A stretch of DNA of 64,000 nucleotides from Streptomyces sp. ISL-100 (GTDB lineage: Bacteria > Actinomycetota > Actinomycetes > Streptomycetales > Streptomycetaceae), in assembly GCF_018614615.1 (NCBI RefSeq), contig NZ_JAGGOK010000036.1, positions 124,001-188,000 of the forward strand, given 5' to 3'. Made by a program: the position numbers and the translations under genes. Of this stretch, positions 43,944-52,081 are shown piece by piece; within the stretch, counting starts at the first letter, position 1; every line of letters starts with the position of its first letter. The notes under the pieces were generated by a model, which had not been told where the DNA came from, made no database searches, and saw nothing but the letters and a program-made list of their open reading frames with translations.

Positions 43944-44261
43944 TCAGCTTTCCGGCGGCGAGAAGACGACTATCACCCGCAGATCCTCGCTGATGTGATG
44001 GAACTTGTGCGGCACACCGGCCGGTACGTACACCACGCTGCCCCGCCCCACCTGCGTCGTCTCCATGCCAACAGTGATCGACGCGCGCCCGCTGACAACG
44101 AAGTACACCTCGTCCTCGCGGTGCGGCTGCTGCGGGTCGCTCTCGCCCGCGTTCAGCGCGTACAGACCGACCGACATGTTCCTCTCCCGCAGGAACTGCA
44201 GATACGCACCGTCATTGGCGGCGCGCTCCGCCTCCAGTTCGTCCAGTCGGAATGCCTTCAT
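43944..44261 (-). CDS. Cupin-domain protein
   Basis: A 105-residue single-domain cupin. The metal-binding cupin motif 1 is seen as PHREDEVYFVVSGRASI (about residues 49-65) and motif 2 as VPAGVPHKFH (about 80-89); His and Glu ligands are present, so a metal site is likely. ATG 44261 gives the natural N-terminus MKAFRLDELEAER; the longer frame upstream is unlikely. It is divergent from a holin-like membrane gene. Its substrate is unknown. Confidence 0.8.
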   Translation of the reverse strand: MKAFRLDELEAERAANDGAYLQFLRERNMSVGLYALNAGESDPQQPHREDEVYFVVSGRASITVGMETTQVGRGSVVYVPAGVPHKFHHISEDLRVIVVFSPPES

Positions 44262-44330
44262 CGTCCGTCCGCCCCTCGCCCTGCCGTGCACCGCTGTCCG
44301 GCGCAGATCATGTCTGCCACGATCAGACAC

Positions 44331-44708
44331 ATGATGAATTTTCTAGTCAAGACGATCGCCAACGCCGGGGCCCTGCTGGTAGCCATCTGGCTCGTGCACG
44401 ACATCACCCTGACCGGCGAGAGCACCGGCAATAAGGCGCTGACGCTGATCATCGTCGCGCTCCTGTTCGGCTTGGTGAACTTCGTCGTCAAGCCGGTCGT
44501 GAAGCTGCTGACGCTGCCTCTCTTCATCCTCACTCTCGGCCTGATCACCCTGGTGATCAACGCGCTGATGCTGCTGCTGACCTCCTGGCTGGCCGACAAG
44601 GTCGACCTCAGCTTCCACGTCGAGGGCTTCTGGACGGCCGTGCTCGGCGGCCTGATCATCAGCATCGTCTCGTGGGCGCTGAACGTCATCCTGCCCGACA
44701 AGGACTGA
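44331..44708 (+). CDS. Phage-holin-4-superfamily (PF04020-like) membrane protein
   Basis: A 125-residue membrane protein with four hydrophobic segments (about 1-22, 32-52, 57-82, 95-118). The GLVNFVVKPVVKLLTLPLFILTLGL stretch is the hallmark of the PF04020 family, abundant in bacteria without phage context and of unknown function. Two ATGs lie in tandem at 44331 and 44334. The next gene begins three bases after its stop, so the two probably share a transcript. Confidence 0.8.
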   Translation: MMNFLVKTIANAGALLVAIWLVHDITLTGESTGNKALTLIIVALLFGLVNFVVKPVVKLLTLPLFILTLGLITLVINALMLLLTSWLADKVDLSFHVEGFWTAVLGGLIISIVSWALNVILPDKD

Positions 44709-44711
44709 CGC

Positions 44712-45860
44712 ATGAGCCCCCGGACCAAGCCCGACAACGCCGTGGGAGACGGCACCCGGGCCGTACGCGCAGGCCTTCCCGAGCCTGTCGCGTACGAACC
44801 GACGCTCCCGGGACCGGTCTTCGCCGCGCACTACCACCTGCCCGGCGAGCCGACCGGTCCGTACACCTACGGGCGCGACGAGAACCCCACCTGGACGCAC
44901 CTTGAGCGGGCCATCGGCGAACTGGAGGCGCCGGCGGAGACCGGCGTCGAGACGGTCGTCTTCGCCTCCGGCATGGCCGCCGTCTCCGCCGTCCTCCTCT
45001 CCCAGACGCGGGCCGGCGACACGGTCGTACTGCCCGACGACGGCTACCAGGCGCTCGCGCTCGTACGCGAACAGCTGGCGGCGTACGACGTGACCGTGCG
45101 CACCGCACCCACCGGCGGCGACGCCCAGCTCGGCATACTCGACGGAGCGCGGCTGCTGTGGATCGAGACGCCCTCCAACCCGGGGCTCGACGTCTGCGAC
45201 ATCCGCAGGCTCGCGGACGCCGCGCACGACGCCGGAGCGCTGGTCGCCGTCGACAACACCCTCGCCACACCACTCGGGCAGCGGCCCCTGGAGCTGGGGG
45301 CGGACTTCTCCGTCGCGAGCGGCACCAAGGGCCTCACCGGCCACGGCGACGTCCTGCTCGGCTACGTGACCTGCCGCGACGCCCGCCTCGCGGCGCGCGT
45401 ACGGCGCTGGCGCAAGGTCGTCGGGGCCATCCCCGGCCCCATGGAGGCCTGGCTGGCGCACCGCTCCCTGGCCACCCTCCAGCTGCGCGCCGACAAGCAG
45501 GGCGCGAACGCGCTGGCCCTCGCCGAAGCCCTGCGCGAGCACACGGCTGTCAGCGGCTTGCGACATCCCGGACTGCCCGGCGACCCGTCGTACGCCGTCG
45601 CCTCGCGCCAGATGCGCCGCTTCGGCTGCGTCGTCTCCTTCACGCTGCCCGACCGCGCTTACGCCGAGCGGTTCCTCGACGGGCTGCGGCTGGCCGACGA
45701 CGCGACCAGTTTCGGCGGCGTACGCTCGACGGCCGAGCGGCGCGGGCGATGGGGCGGCGACGCCGTACCGGAAGGCTTCGTCCGCTTCTCCGTCGGGGCC
45801 GAGGACCCCGAGGACCTGGTGGCAGACGTACTGCGCGCGCTCGACGAGGCGGCTCCGTAG
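44712..45860 (+). CDS. Cys/Met metabolism PLP-dependent enzyme (cystathionine gamma-lyase-like)
   Basis: A 382-residue enzyme of the Cys/Met-metabolism PLP fold. Landmarks are the YTYGRDENPTW motif near residue 52, FASGMAA near 84 for PLP phosphate, ETPSNPGLDV near 151, VDNTLATP near 180 and SGTKGLTGHGD near 199, where Lys holds PLP. Family members include cystathionine gamma-lyase and gamma-synthase, and activity cannot be separated by sequence alone. It starts 3 bp after a holin-like gene. A LysR regulator lies about 200 bp downstream and could be unrelated. Confidence 0.86.
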   Translation: MSPRTKPDNAVGDGTRAVRAGLPEPVAYEPTLPGPVFAAHYHLPGEPTGPYTYGRDENPTWTHLERAIGELEAPAETGVETVVFASGMAAVSAVLLSQTRAGDTVVLPDDGYQALALVREQLAAYDVTVRTAPTGGDAQLGILDGARLLWIETPSNPGLDVCDIRRLADAAHDAGALVAVDNTLATPLGQRPLELGADFSVASGTKGLTGHGDVLLGYVTCRDARLAARVRRWRKVVGAIPGPMEAWLAHRSLATLQLRADKQGANALALAEALREHTAVSGLRHPGLPGDPSYAVASRQMRRFGCVVSFTLPDRAYAERFLDGLRLADDATSFGGVRSTAERRGRWGGDAVPEGFVRFSVGAEDPEDLVADVLRALDEAAP

Positions 45861-46064
45861 CGCGGCCGCTACGTCCCGCAAGTACAACGGACGGTCCGAG
45901 CCTCCCCCCTCATGGCTCGGACCGTCCCGGTTCCACGCGCGAAGAACCGCGAAACAAAGGCTAGTTGACTCTGCGTCAGTGTCCAATCACAGTAGCGACA
46001 GAGACCTATCGACATATTTATAGTTGTGACCGTCGGCGACCCCGCCGGGACGGGAGGCCGCGCC

Positions 46065-46961
46065 ATGGACCTGGCTCTGCTCCGCACGTTCGTCACGGTT
46101 CACCGAGCCGGCTCCTTCACCCGCGCCGCCGCCCTCCTCGGACTCTCCCAGCCCGCGGTCACCAGCCAGATCCGCACCCTGGAACGGCAACTGGGCCGCC
46201 CGCTGTTCCTGCGCCAGGCCCGCGGCGTAACCCCCACAACCGTCGGCGACGAGCTCGCCCACCGGGCAGCGCCTCACCTCGACGCACTCGTCGAGATCAC
46301 CGAGGCGGGACTCGACGAGGATTCCGGCGTACGGACGCTGCACCTCGCGGGGCCACCGGAGTTCACCTCCGTACGCGTCCTGCCCACCCTCTCCCCGCTC
46401 ATCGCACAGGGCCTGACGCTGCGCATCTCCTTCGCGAACGCCCAGGAGAGCCTCGAAGGCCTCGCCGCCGGACACCACGACCTCGCCATCTCCACGGACC
46501 GGCCGCGCGGCACCATCCTCACCGGGACCGCCCTCTGCGACGAGGAACACGTCCTGATCGCCGCACCGCGCTGGGCCGGAAGGATCGGCCCCGGCCTGCT
46601 GCGCCGCAAGGGGCCACGGGTACTGGAGCAATTACCGGTGGTGGAGGTGCACGAGTCGCTGCCGCTGGTCACCCGCTACTGGACCACCGTCTTCGACGCC
46701 CGGCCGGCCGCGGCCGGCACCGTCGTCGCACCCGACCTGCGGGCGGTGCTGTCCGCCACGGCCGCGGGCGCGGGACTCGCCGTACTGCCGCGCTATCTGT
46801 GCGAAGAGGCACTGGAGCGCGGGGAAGTCGTGGCGCTCTTCGACCCTCCCGTGCCGCCCCTGCGGACCTACTTCCTGGCCGTACGCACCGGCACGCTCGC
46901 CCTGCCGCACATCGCGCGGGCGCACGAGTGGCTGCTGCGCGCCGCCACCGACTGGTCCTGA
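46065..46961 (+). CDS. LysR-family transcriptional regulator
   Basis: A 298-residue regulator. Residues 1-60 form the LysR helix-turn-helix (LLRTFVTVHRAGSFTRAAALLGLSQPAVTSQI, split here as two helices), and residues 90-298 form the substrate-binding domain. ATG 46065 is chosen because GGGAGG precedes it and the helix-turn-helix then begins at residue 5; GTG 46026 is the alternative. LysR regulators usually control a neighbour, but the genes on both sides lie on the same strand, so the target is not obvious. Confidence 0.86.
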   Translation: MDLALLRTFVTVHRAGSFTRAAALLGLSQPAVTSQIRTLERQLGRPLFLRQARGVTPTTVGDELAHRAAPHLDALVEITEAGLDEDSGVRTLHLAGPPEFTSVRVLPTLSPLIAQGLTLRISFANAQESLEGLAAGHHDLAISTDRPRGTILTGTALCDEEHVLIAAPRWAGRIGPGLLRRKGPRVLEQLPVVEVHESLPLVTRYWTTVFDARPAAAGTVVAPDLRAVLSATAAGAGLAVLPRYLCEEALERGEVVALFDPPVPPLRTYFLAVRTGTLALPHIARAHEWLLRAATDWS

Positions 46962-47029
46962 GCCGACACGCCGGCATCCAGCAGCGGTGCGGGAGTTTCA
47001 GAACGGGCGAGGTGGGCCACTGTATTGCC

Positions 47030-47545
47030 ATGACCGGCACCTCTTTTCCCGAGGGGACCACACCCGCACCCGCGAGGCCCGTGGTCAAACGCACCGCACG
47101 CGCCATCCTGCTCGACGGCGACGACCTGATCCTGATCAAGCGCACCAAGCCGGGCGTCGATCCGTACTGGCTCACGCCGGGCGGCGGCGTCGAACCGGAG
47201 GACGCCACCGTCGTCGAGGCCCTGCACCGCGAACTCGACGAGGAACTCGGCGCGAAGATCACCGACGTGGTGCCCTGCTTCGTCGACACCGTCGAGCACA
47301 TCGCGGGCGGCGGAGTCACAGGCGTAAAAGTGCAGCACTTCTTCGTCTGCCGCCTGGAGTCCATGGACCCCGCCCTGCGGCACGGGCCCGAAATCGACGA
47401 GCCGTGCGGTCAGTACGAGATCGTACGGGTGCCCTTCAGCCGGGTCGGGATCGCTGCGGTGCATCTCGTACCGCTGTCGCTGCGGCACTACCTGGACGGC
47501 AACATCGAGGGCGTACGGGCCATGCACGCCCACGACCTGGGCTGA
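47030..47545 (+). CDS. Nudix hydrolase
   Basis: A 171-residue Nudix protein that hydrolyses a nucleoside diphosphate linked to another group. The Nudix box is present as GGGVEPED followed by ALHRELDEELGA (about residues 53-76), with the catalytic REL-x-EELG core intact; the Glu five residues after the box Gly is replaced or shifted. The N-terminal strand RAILLDGDDLILIKR is typical. ATG 47030 lies 68 bp after the LysR stop. Confidence 0.84.
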   Translation: MTGTSFPEGTTPAPARPVVKRTARAILLDGDDLILIKRTKPGVDPYWLTPGGGVEPEDATVVEALHRELDEELGAKITDVVPCFVDTVEHIAGGGVTGVKVQHFFVCRLESMDPALRHGPEIDEPCGQYEIVRVPFSRVGIAAVHLVPLSLRHYLDGNIEGVRAMHAHDLG

Positions 47546-47559
47546 CAGATCCCTGGTCG

Positions 47560-49095
47560 CTAGTCGCCCGCCGCCACCAGCTCTTCGATGGAGTCGTGGC
47601 GGATGCGATCGCCGGGGATCCCCAGGTTCCGGAGGGCGTCGACGCCGCTGCGGATCATGCCGGGCGGGCCGGACAGGTAGGCGTCGTGGGAGTTCCACGG
47701 GCCGTACTCCAGCACCGCGTCCGGGAAGTGCGTCCTGCCGTCGACCACCGGGTGCACCGAGAGCCACGAGTGGGACTGCTGGAGGCGCAGCATGGTGTCG
47801 ATGTCGTACAGGTCGTAGTCGGTGCGGGCGCCGTAGAAGACGTCGACGGGACGGCGCTCGCCGTGCTCGGCCACGTCCTCGACGAGCGCCTTGATGGGCG
47901 CGATGCCGGTGCCGCCGCCCAGGCAGAGCAGACCGCTGTCGGTGGTGTGGTCGACAGTCATCGAGCCGGCCGGCGGGCCGAGGCGCACGGTGTCACCGGG
48001 CCGGGCGCGATGGACGAGGGCGTTGGACACCCAGCCGGCCGGGACCGCCTTGACGTGGAAGGACAGCAGGCCGTCGGGGCGGGGGGCGGCGGCGAAGGAG
48101 TAGTGCCGCCAGATCCGCGGCCACCACGGCGTTTCCAGGCTCGTGTACTGGCCGGCCAGGAAGGGGTAGGGCTGGTCGGGGCGCAAAGTGATGACCGCTA
48201 TGTCGGGTGTACGCAGGTCGTGCGAGACGACCTCGGCCTGCCACCAGGCGGGCGCGCGCAGCTCGTTCTCGGCGGCCGCGTCGATCATGATCTGCGAGAT
48301 AGCGGTGTACGTACGGATCCACGCGGCCTCGGACTCGTCGTCCCAGGTGGACGTCGCGTAACGGGCCAGCGCCCCGAGCAGCGCCTCACCGACCGCCGGG
48401 TAGTGGGACGCCTGGGTGCCGTACTTGCGATGGCCGCGGCCCAGATTGCGCAGGTACTCGATGAGCACCGGCTTGTTGTCGATGTGCTCGGCGGCGGTCA
48501 GCAGCGCTTTCAGGAGCCGGTCGCGCTGGGTGTCCATGGCGGCGGGGAACAGCGCGCGCAGCTCGGGGTGGCGGGTGAAGAGCAGCGCGTAGAAGTACGA
48601 CGTGACCTTGCCGGCATCGTCGCCGACGTCGGCGAGGGTGCGGCGGATGAGGGCCGCGTCGGGGGACACGGGGGCAGCGTGCGCTGCGGGGGCGGCGGGG
48701 GCGGCGGGCGCCTCTTGGCGCTCGGGGGCTCGCGGCTCAGGAACTCGCGGCTCGGCGGCTTGCGGCTCGCGGGCTTGTGCTTCGGCAGCGGGCGCTGCGG
48801 CCATGGGAGCAGGCGCGGGGGCGGGAGCAGGCGCGGGCGCTTCGGCTGCGGGGGGCATGGTGGGAGCGGCGGCGGGCTGGGGCCGTGAGGCGCCGGTGCC
48901 CACCGGGCGTATCGCGGACACCGGGCGGCTCGGGCGGCTCGCACCCGCCCCCGGTATCCGGTCCTGACCCGGGTCCGAGCCGTGGCCGGGCGGCCGCTGG
49001 GGCCCCGCACCCGGCTGCCTGCGCGGCTTGAACCAGCCGCCGCCGCTGTCACCGGAAGTGCCGGTATCGGCCGGCGTGGTGGTCGGAGCGTCCAT
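47560..49095 (-). CDS. Flavohemoglobin-type globin/FAD/NAD reductase with disordered N-terminus
   Basis: A 511-residue protein. Residues 1-140 are Pro/Ala/Glu-rich and probably disordered. Residues 145-275 are a globin with SYFYALLF (B helix Tyr) and proximal heme His222 (GRGHRKYG). A ferredoxin-reductase-like module follows with the FAD motif RHYSFA and the NAD(P) motif GGGTGIAPIKAL. The globin-FAD-NAD order matches flavohemoglobin (NO dioxygenase), which oxidises nitric oxide to nitrate with O2 and NAD(P)H. ATG 49095 has GAGGCGAGG upstream. The long N-terminal tail is unusual; bacterial Hmp begins directly with the globin. Confidence 0.88.
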   Translation of the reverse strand: MDAPTTTPADTGTSGDSGGGWFKPRRQPGAGPQRPPGHGSDPGQDRIPGAGASRPSRPVSAIRPVGTGASRPQPAAAPTMPPAAEAPAPAPAPAPAPMAAAPAAEAQAREPQAAEPRVPEPRAPERQEAPAAPAAPAAHAAPVSPDAALIRRTLADVGDDAGKVTSYFYALLFTRHPELRALFPAAMDTQRDRLLKALLTAAEHIDNKPVLIEYLRNLGRGHRKYGTQASHYPAVGEALLGALARYATSTWDDESEAAWIRTYTAISQIMIDAAAENELRAPAWWQAEVVSHDLRTPDIAVITLRPDQPYPFLAGQYTSLETPWWPRIWRHYSFAAAPRPDGLLSFHVKAVPAGWVSNALVHRARPGDTVRLGPPAGSMTVDHTTDSGLLCLGGGTGIAPIKALVEDVAEHGERRPVDVFYGARTDYDLYDIDTMLRLQQSHSWLSVHPVVDGRTHFPDAVLEYGPWNSHDAYLSGPPGMIRSGVDALRNLGIPGDRIRHDSIEELVAAGD

Positions 49096-49464
49096 AGATG
49101 TGCCTCGCCTCGAACATCTTTCGGTCGGTCTGCGCTTCAGTCCGGTCAGTTCAGTCAGTGCTGCCGGTGGCTCACACTAATCACGCCCCCACCCCCATTT
49201 GGGGTGAGCCGGACAAAAGTGTGACATTGCCCGCAGTTCCGTCGTCGCAGCATGCCAGGCACCGCTCCCGCATCGGACAAAGACCAGGAAGTCCGGGCAT
49301 CCGAACCCGTTTTCTGGTTAGGCTCCTTTTGCCCCATGCCTTACGCAGTAAGGCCACCAGGAGCAAACCGGAGTCGACACTACCGGCGGTAGCGCGGCGC
49401 ACAAGCCCCCTGCCGCTACAGCCCCCACTCGTCGGCCCACGCCCGCTCTGCGGCTATTCCAGAA
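49096..49464. other. Intergenic region upstream of flavohemoglobin gene
   Basis: A gap of 369 bases. About 49120-49165 holds tandem-like words (CAGTCCGGTCAGTTCAGTCAG region, of GTCAGT type). I see no NsrR-type inverted repeat that I can support, and no gene. The right part is ordinary and without a recognisable structure. Confidence 0.35.
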
Positions 49465-50096
49465 TTACCGGCGGGACTGCACCAGTTCGTACGCCTCGCG
49501 CAGATCGCCTCCCCAATAGGCAAGCACCGCAAGGTCCGACACATGGTGATCCGCGTTGACGGCCACAGAAATCGGCACCGCTGCGAAGATCTCCGCGTCC
49601 GACATCGAATCCCCGTAAGCCACGCAGTCACTCCGAAGCAGCCCGAATTCTTCACAGAGCCGTTCAGCGATCTTCACTTTCGCGGCCGCATTCAAGATCC
49701 CCGCCCGCTCCACCGGCTCCAGGAAGGGCACCGCCGGCCAGCGCGAGCCATGTGCGGCATGCGCACCCCAGGCCAGCAGCCGCTCCACAAAGAAGTCCGG
49801 AGACAGCGAGATCACGGCGCAGTACTCACCGCGCGAGCGGATGTCCGCCCACACCTCCTCAATGCCCGACAGCCACGGCGCACCCTCGAAGGCCGCCGCC
49901 ACCTGCGCCTCGGTGAGCTCCGCCCACAGCTCCCTGGCCGTACGGCGAACTCGTCGGGCGCCATACCCCGCACCAGAAAATCCCGCTCCAGCTCCGCGAT
50001 CTCGGCGCTCACACCCAGCTGGCGGGAGATCTCGACAGCCGCCGCCGAGCCGCGCATCAGCGTTCCGTCGAGATCGAAGAGATGAAGTCTCGTCAT
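49465..50096 (-). pseudogene. HAD-superfamily phosphatase, frameshifted
   Basis: Two frames together encode an HAD-IB-type phosphatase of about 210 residues. From ATG 50096 frame one gives MTRLHLFDLDGTLMRGS (motif I, DLDGT) through MAPDEFAVR. The protein continues in another frame with TARELWAELTEAQ and later VISLSPDFFVERL (motif II), KVKIAERL and YGDSMSDAEIF (motif III/IV). The switch lies near 49940 and requires loss of one base (or a -1 shift). No slippery heptamer is visible. The catalytic motifs are all intact, so the break may be recent or a sequencing error. Confidence 0.72.
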
Positions 50097-50164
50097 GTAC
50101 GCCGAGGCTAGTACGCGCGGTTACTCCCCCCGTCAGACGCCGGACCGGCCCGCCGCCAGGCACG

Positions 50165-50704
50165 GTGTTTCACGTGAAACCACTCCCTCGCCCCGCACGC
50201 CGGGTACTCCTCGTCACGCACGTCGCCGCCTCCGTGGGCTGGCTCGGCCTCACGGTCGGACTGCTCGCTCTCGGCATCACCGCCTACACAACCGAGTCCC
50301 CCGCCATCACGCAGGCCTCCTACACCTCCATGAAAGTCTTCGGCGACTGGCTCATCGCACCCGTCGCGCTACTGTCACTGGCCACCGGGCTGGTGCTGTC
50401 CCTCGGCACACCGTGGGGCCTGGCCAGACACCGCTGGGTCTGGGTGAAGTTCTGGCTCACTGTCATCACAGGCGCTGCGACGATCTTCGCGCTGCGCCCC
50501 GAAATCAGCGCGGCCGCGGCCCACGGCATCCCCGACAGCAGCCTGGTCGCCGCGCCGATCGTCGCATCCAGTGCCTACTTCTTCATGACCGCGATCTCAG
50601 TCCTCAAGCCCTGGGGACTCACCCGCCGCGGCCGGCGTTCCCGAGCCGTCGCCTCCTCTTCACGTAAAGCGGTGGACGGACGATCAGTACGTCAGCCAGC
50701 CTGA
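50165..50704 (+). CDS. Four-segment membrane protein (DUF2269-like)
   Basis: A 179-residue membrane protein with about four hydrophobic segments (15-37, 55-75, 88-108, 130-150), resembling DUF2269-type integral membrane proteins. GTG 50165 is chosen because the downstream frame is the first plausible N-terminus, and an AGGC site precedes it. Residues 2-6 (FHVKP) are encoded by a parS site, as in cydCD. A GNAT gene follows after 4 bp. The function is unknown. Confidence 0.65.
   Translation: MFHVKPLPRPARRVLLVTHVAASVGWLGLTVGLLALGITAYTTESPAITQASYTSMKVFGDWLIAPVALLSLATGLVLSLGTPWGLARHRWVWVKFWLTVITGAATIFALRPEISAAAAHGIPDSSLVAAPIVASSAYFFMTAISVLKPWGLTRRGRRSRAVASSSRKAVDGRSVRQPA
50167..50180. other. parS centromere site
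   Basis: GTTTCACGTGAAAC, a perfect palindrome preceded by T, matching the ParB-binding parS core. It overlaps the GTG start of a small membrane-protein gene. Confidence 0.9.
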
Positions 50705-50708
50705 TCCA

Positions 50709-51581
50709 ATGCCGACTGCGCACACCGATCTCCCCATCCGCCGCCTGACCCTGGGCGACCTCACCGCCTGCGCCGACCTGTCCGAAGACAGGAGCTGGCC
50801 ACGCGAGGAGCACCGATGGGGCCTGCTGCTCGCAGCCGGCACCGGCTACGGCATCGACGCACCAGAAGGAAAAGGCCTCGCTGCCGCCGCCGTCCTCACG
50901 TCGTACGCCCCCGGGACCTCGTCCGAACCCGGACTCTCCGCGATCGGCATGGTCCTCGTCGCTGAACGCCACGCACGACAGGGCATCGGCCGCCGCCTCA
51001 TGCGGCACCTCCTCGCGGAAGCCGGCGACACCCCCCTCACCCTGCACGCCACCCCCCAGGGCCGCCCGCTCTACGAAGACCTCGGCTTCACCGTGACCGG
51101 CAAGGCCGAGATGATCCGCGGCCACTTCCGCCCCTCCGGGCCCCCGGCCGGCGTACCGACCCGCCCCGCCACCGCCGACGACCTGCCCAAGATCCTGCGC
51201 CTGGACACCGAAGTCTTCGGCCTGGACCGCACCCACATGCTCACGCGCCTTCCCGCCTTCGCCGACCAGATCCGCGTCGCCGAGGACGAGAGCGGCCTCA
51301 TCGGCTACGCCGCCGCCTGGCCCAATATGCAAACCCATGTCGTGGGGCCGCTGATCGCCCGCGACACCGAGACCGCCAAGGCACTGATCGCCTCACTGGC
51401 CGCCGGTACGGACCGCCCGCTGCGCACCGACATCGACGTACGCCACGAGGACCTGCTGGAATGGCTGAAGGCGCACGGCCTGGAGCCGGTCGCCTTCAAC
51501 ACCGTCATGACCTACGGGATCCCCGCCCTCCCCGGCGACTGGACCCGCCGCTTCGCCCCACTGACGCTCGCGGCGGGCTGA
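50709..51581 (+). CDS. Two-domain GNAT acetyltransferase
   Basis: A 290-residue protein with an N-terminal GNAT domain, whose acetyl-CoA pyrophosphate loop is RQGIGRRLM (about residues 90-98), followed by a second, GNAT-like domain of the type seen in DUF1248/Acetyltransf_18 proteins. It transfers an acyl group to an amine that cannot be named from sequence. ATG 50709 begins 4 bp after the preceding stop, so it is co-transcribed with the membrane protein. Confidence 0.8.
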   Translation: MPTAHTDLPIRRLTLGDLTACADLSEDRSWPREEHRWGLLLAAGTGYGIDAPEGKGLAAAAVLTSYAPGTSSEPGLSAIGMVLVAERHARQGIGRRLMRHLLAEAGDTPLTLHATPQGRPLYEDLGFTVTGKAEMIRGHFRPSGPPAGVPTRPATADDLPKILRLDTEVFGLDRTHMLTRLPAFADQIRVAEDESGLIGYAAAWPNMQTHVVGPLIARDTETAKALIASLAAGTDRPLRTDIDVRHEDLLEWLKAHGLEPVAFNTVMTYGIPALPGDWTRRFAPLTLAAG

Positions 51582-51619
51582 CGGCGGACGGCCGGGGCCT
51601 GTCGGCTACCAGCCACGCG

Positions 51620-52048
51620 CTACCGGCCGAGGGCTTCTGCCGCCGCGTTCGCGAAGCCGTGGTCCCGGTCCGGCGCTCCGCCACCCACGCCGATCGCACC
51701 GATCAGGCGGCCGCCGCGACGGACCGGTACGCCACCCGCGATGAACAGCAGGGGACGGTCGAGCGCGGTCGGCAGGGTGTGGAAGAGCCCACCAGGCTGA
51801 ACCGCGTCGACAAGGTCGGCTGTCGGAGCGTTCAGCTGGAGCGCGGTGTAGGCCTTGCGGGTGCTGGTCTCGCCGGCGATCAGTACGGCCCGGTCGTCGC
51901 GCCGGAACGCGAGCAGGTGCCCGCCCGCGTCGAGAACGGTGACAGCGACCGCGACCCCCGCGTCCTCAGCCGCGCGGCGAGCGGCATCGACGAGGGCTTC
52001 GGCGTCCTGGATGGTCAGCGGGACGACAGCGGTGGCGGTGTTGCTCAT
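51620..52048 (-). CDS. GlcG/HbpS-family heme-binding protein
   Basis: A 142-residue protein of the GlcG/HbpS (PF03928) family. The motifs VAVTVLDAGGHLLAFRRDD (about residues 34-52), TSTRKAYTAL (about 62-71) and RLIGAIGVGGG (about 113-123) match that family. HbpS of S. reticuli binds heme and signals redox stress with a sensor kinase; GlcG-like members occur near glycolate genes. No signal peptide is visible. It lies 33 bp after an MFS transporter gene on the same strand. Confidence 0.86.
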   Translation of the reverse strand: MSNTATAVVPLTIQDAEALVDAARRAAEDAGVAVAVTVLDAGGHLLAFRRDDRAVLIAGETSTRKAYTALQLNAPTADLVDAVQPGGLFHTLPTALDRPLLFIAGGVPVRRGGRLIGAIGVGGGAPDRDHGFANAAAEALGR

Positions 52049-52081
52049 GGAGGCACTCCTTGGTTGTGCAGGGGGATTGAT

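Noticed and set aside
49900..49980. Programmed -1 frameshift in the HAD phosphatase
   Set aside because: No slippery heptamer or downstream pseudoknot is visible; a single-base loss or error is simpler.
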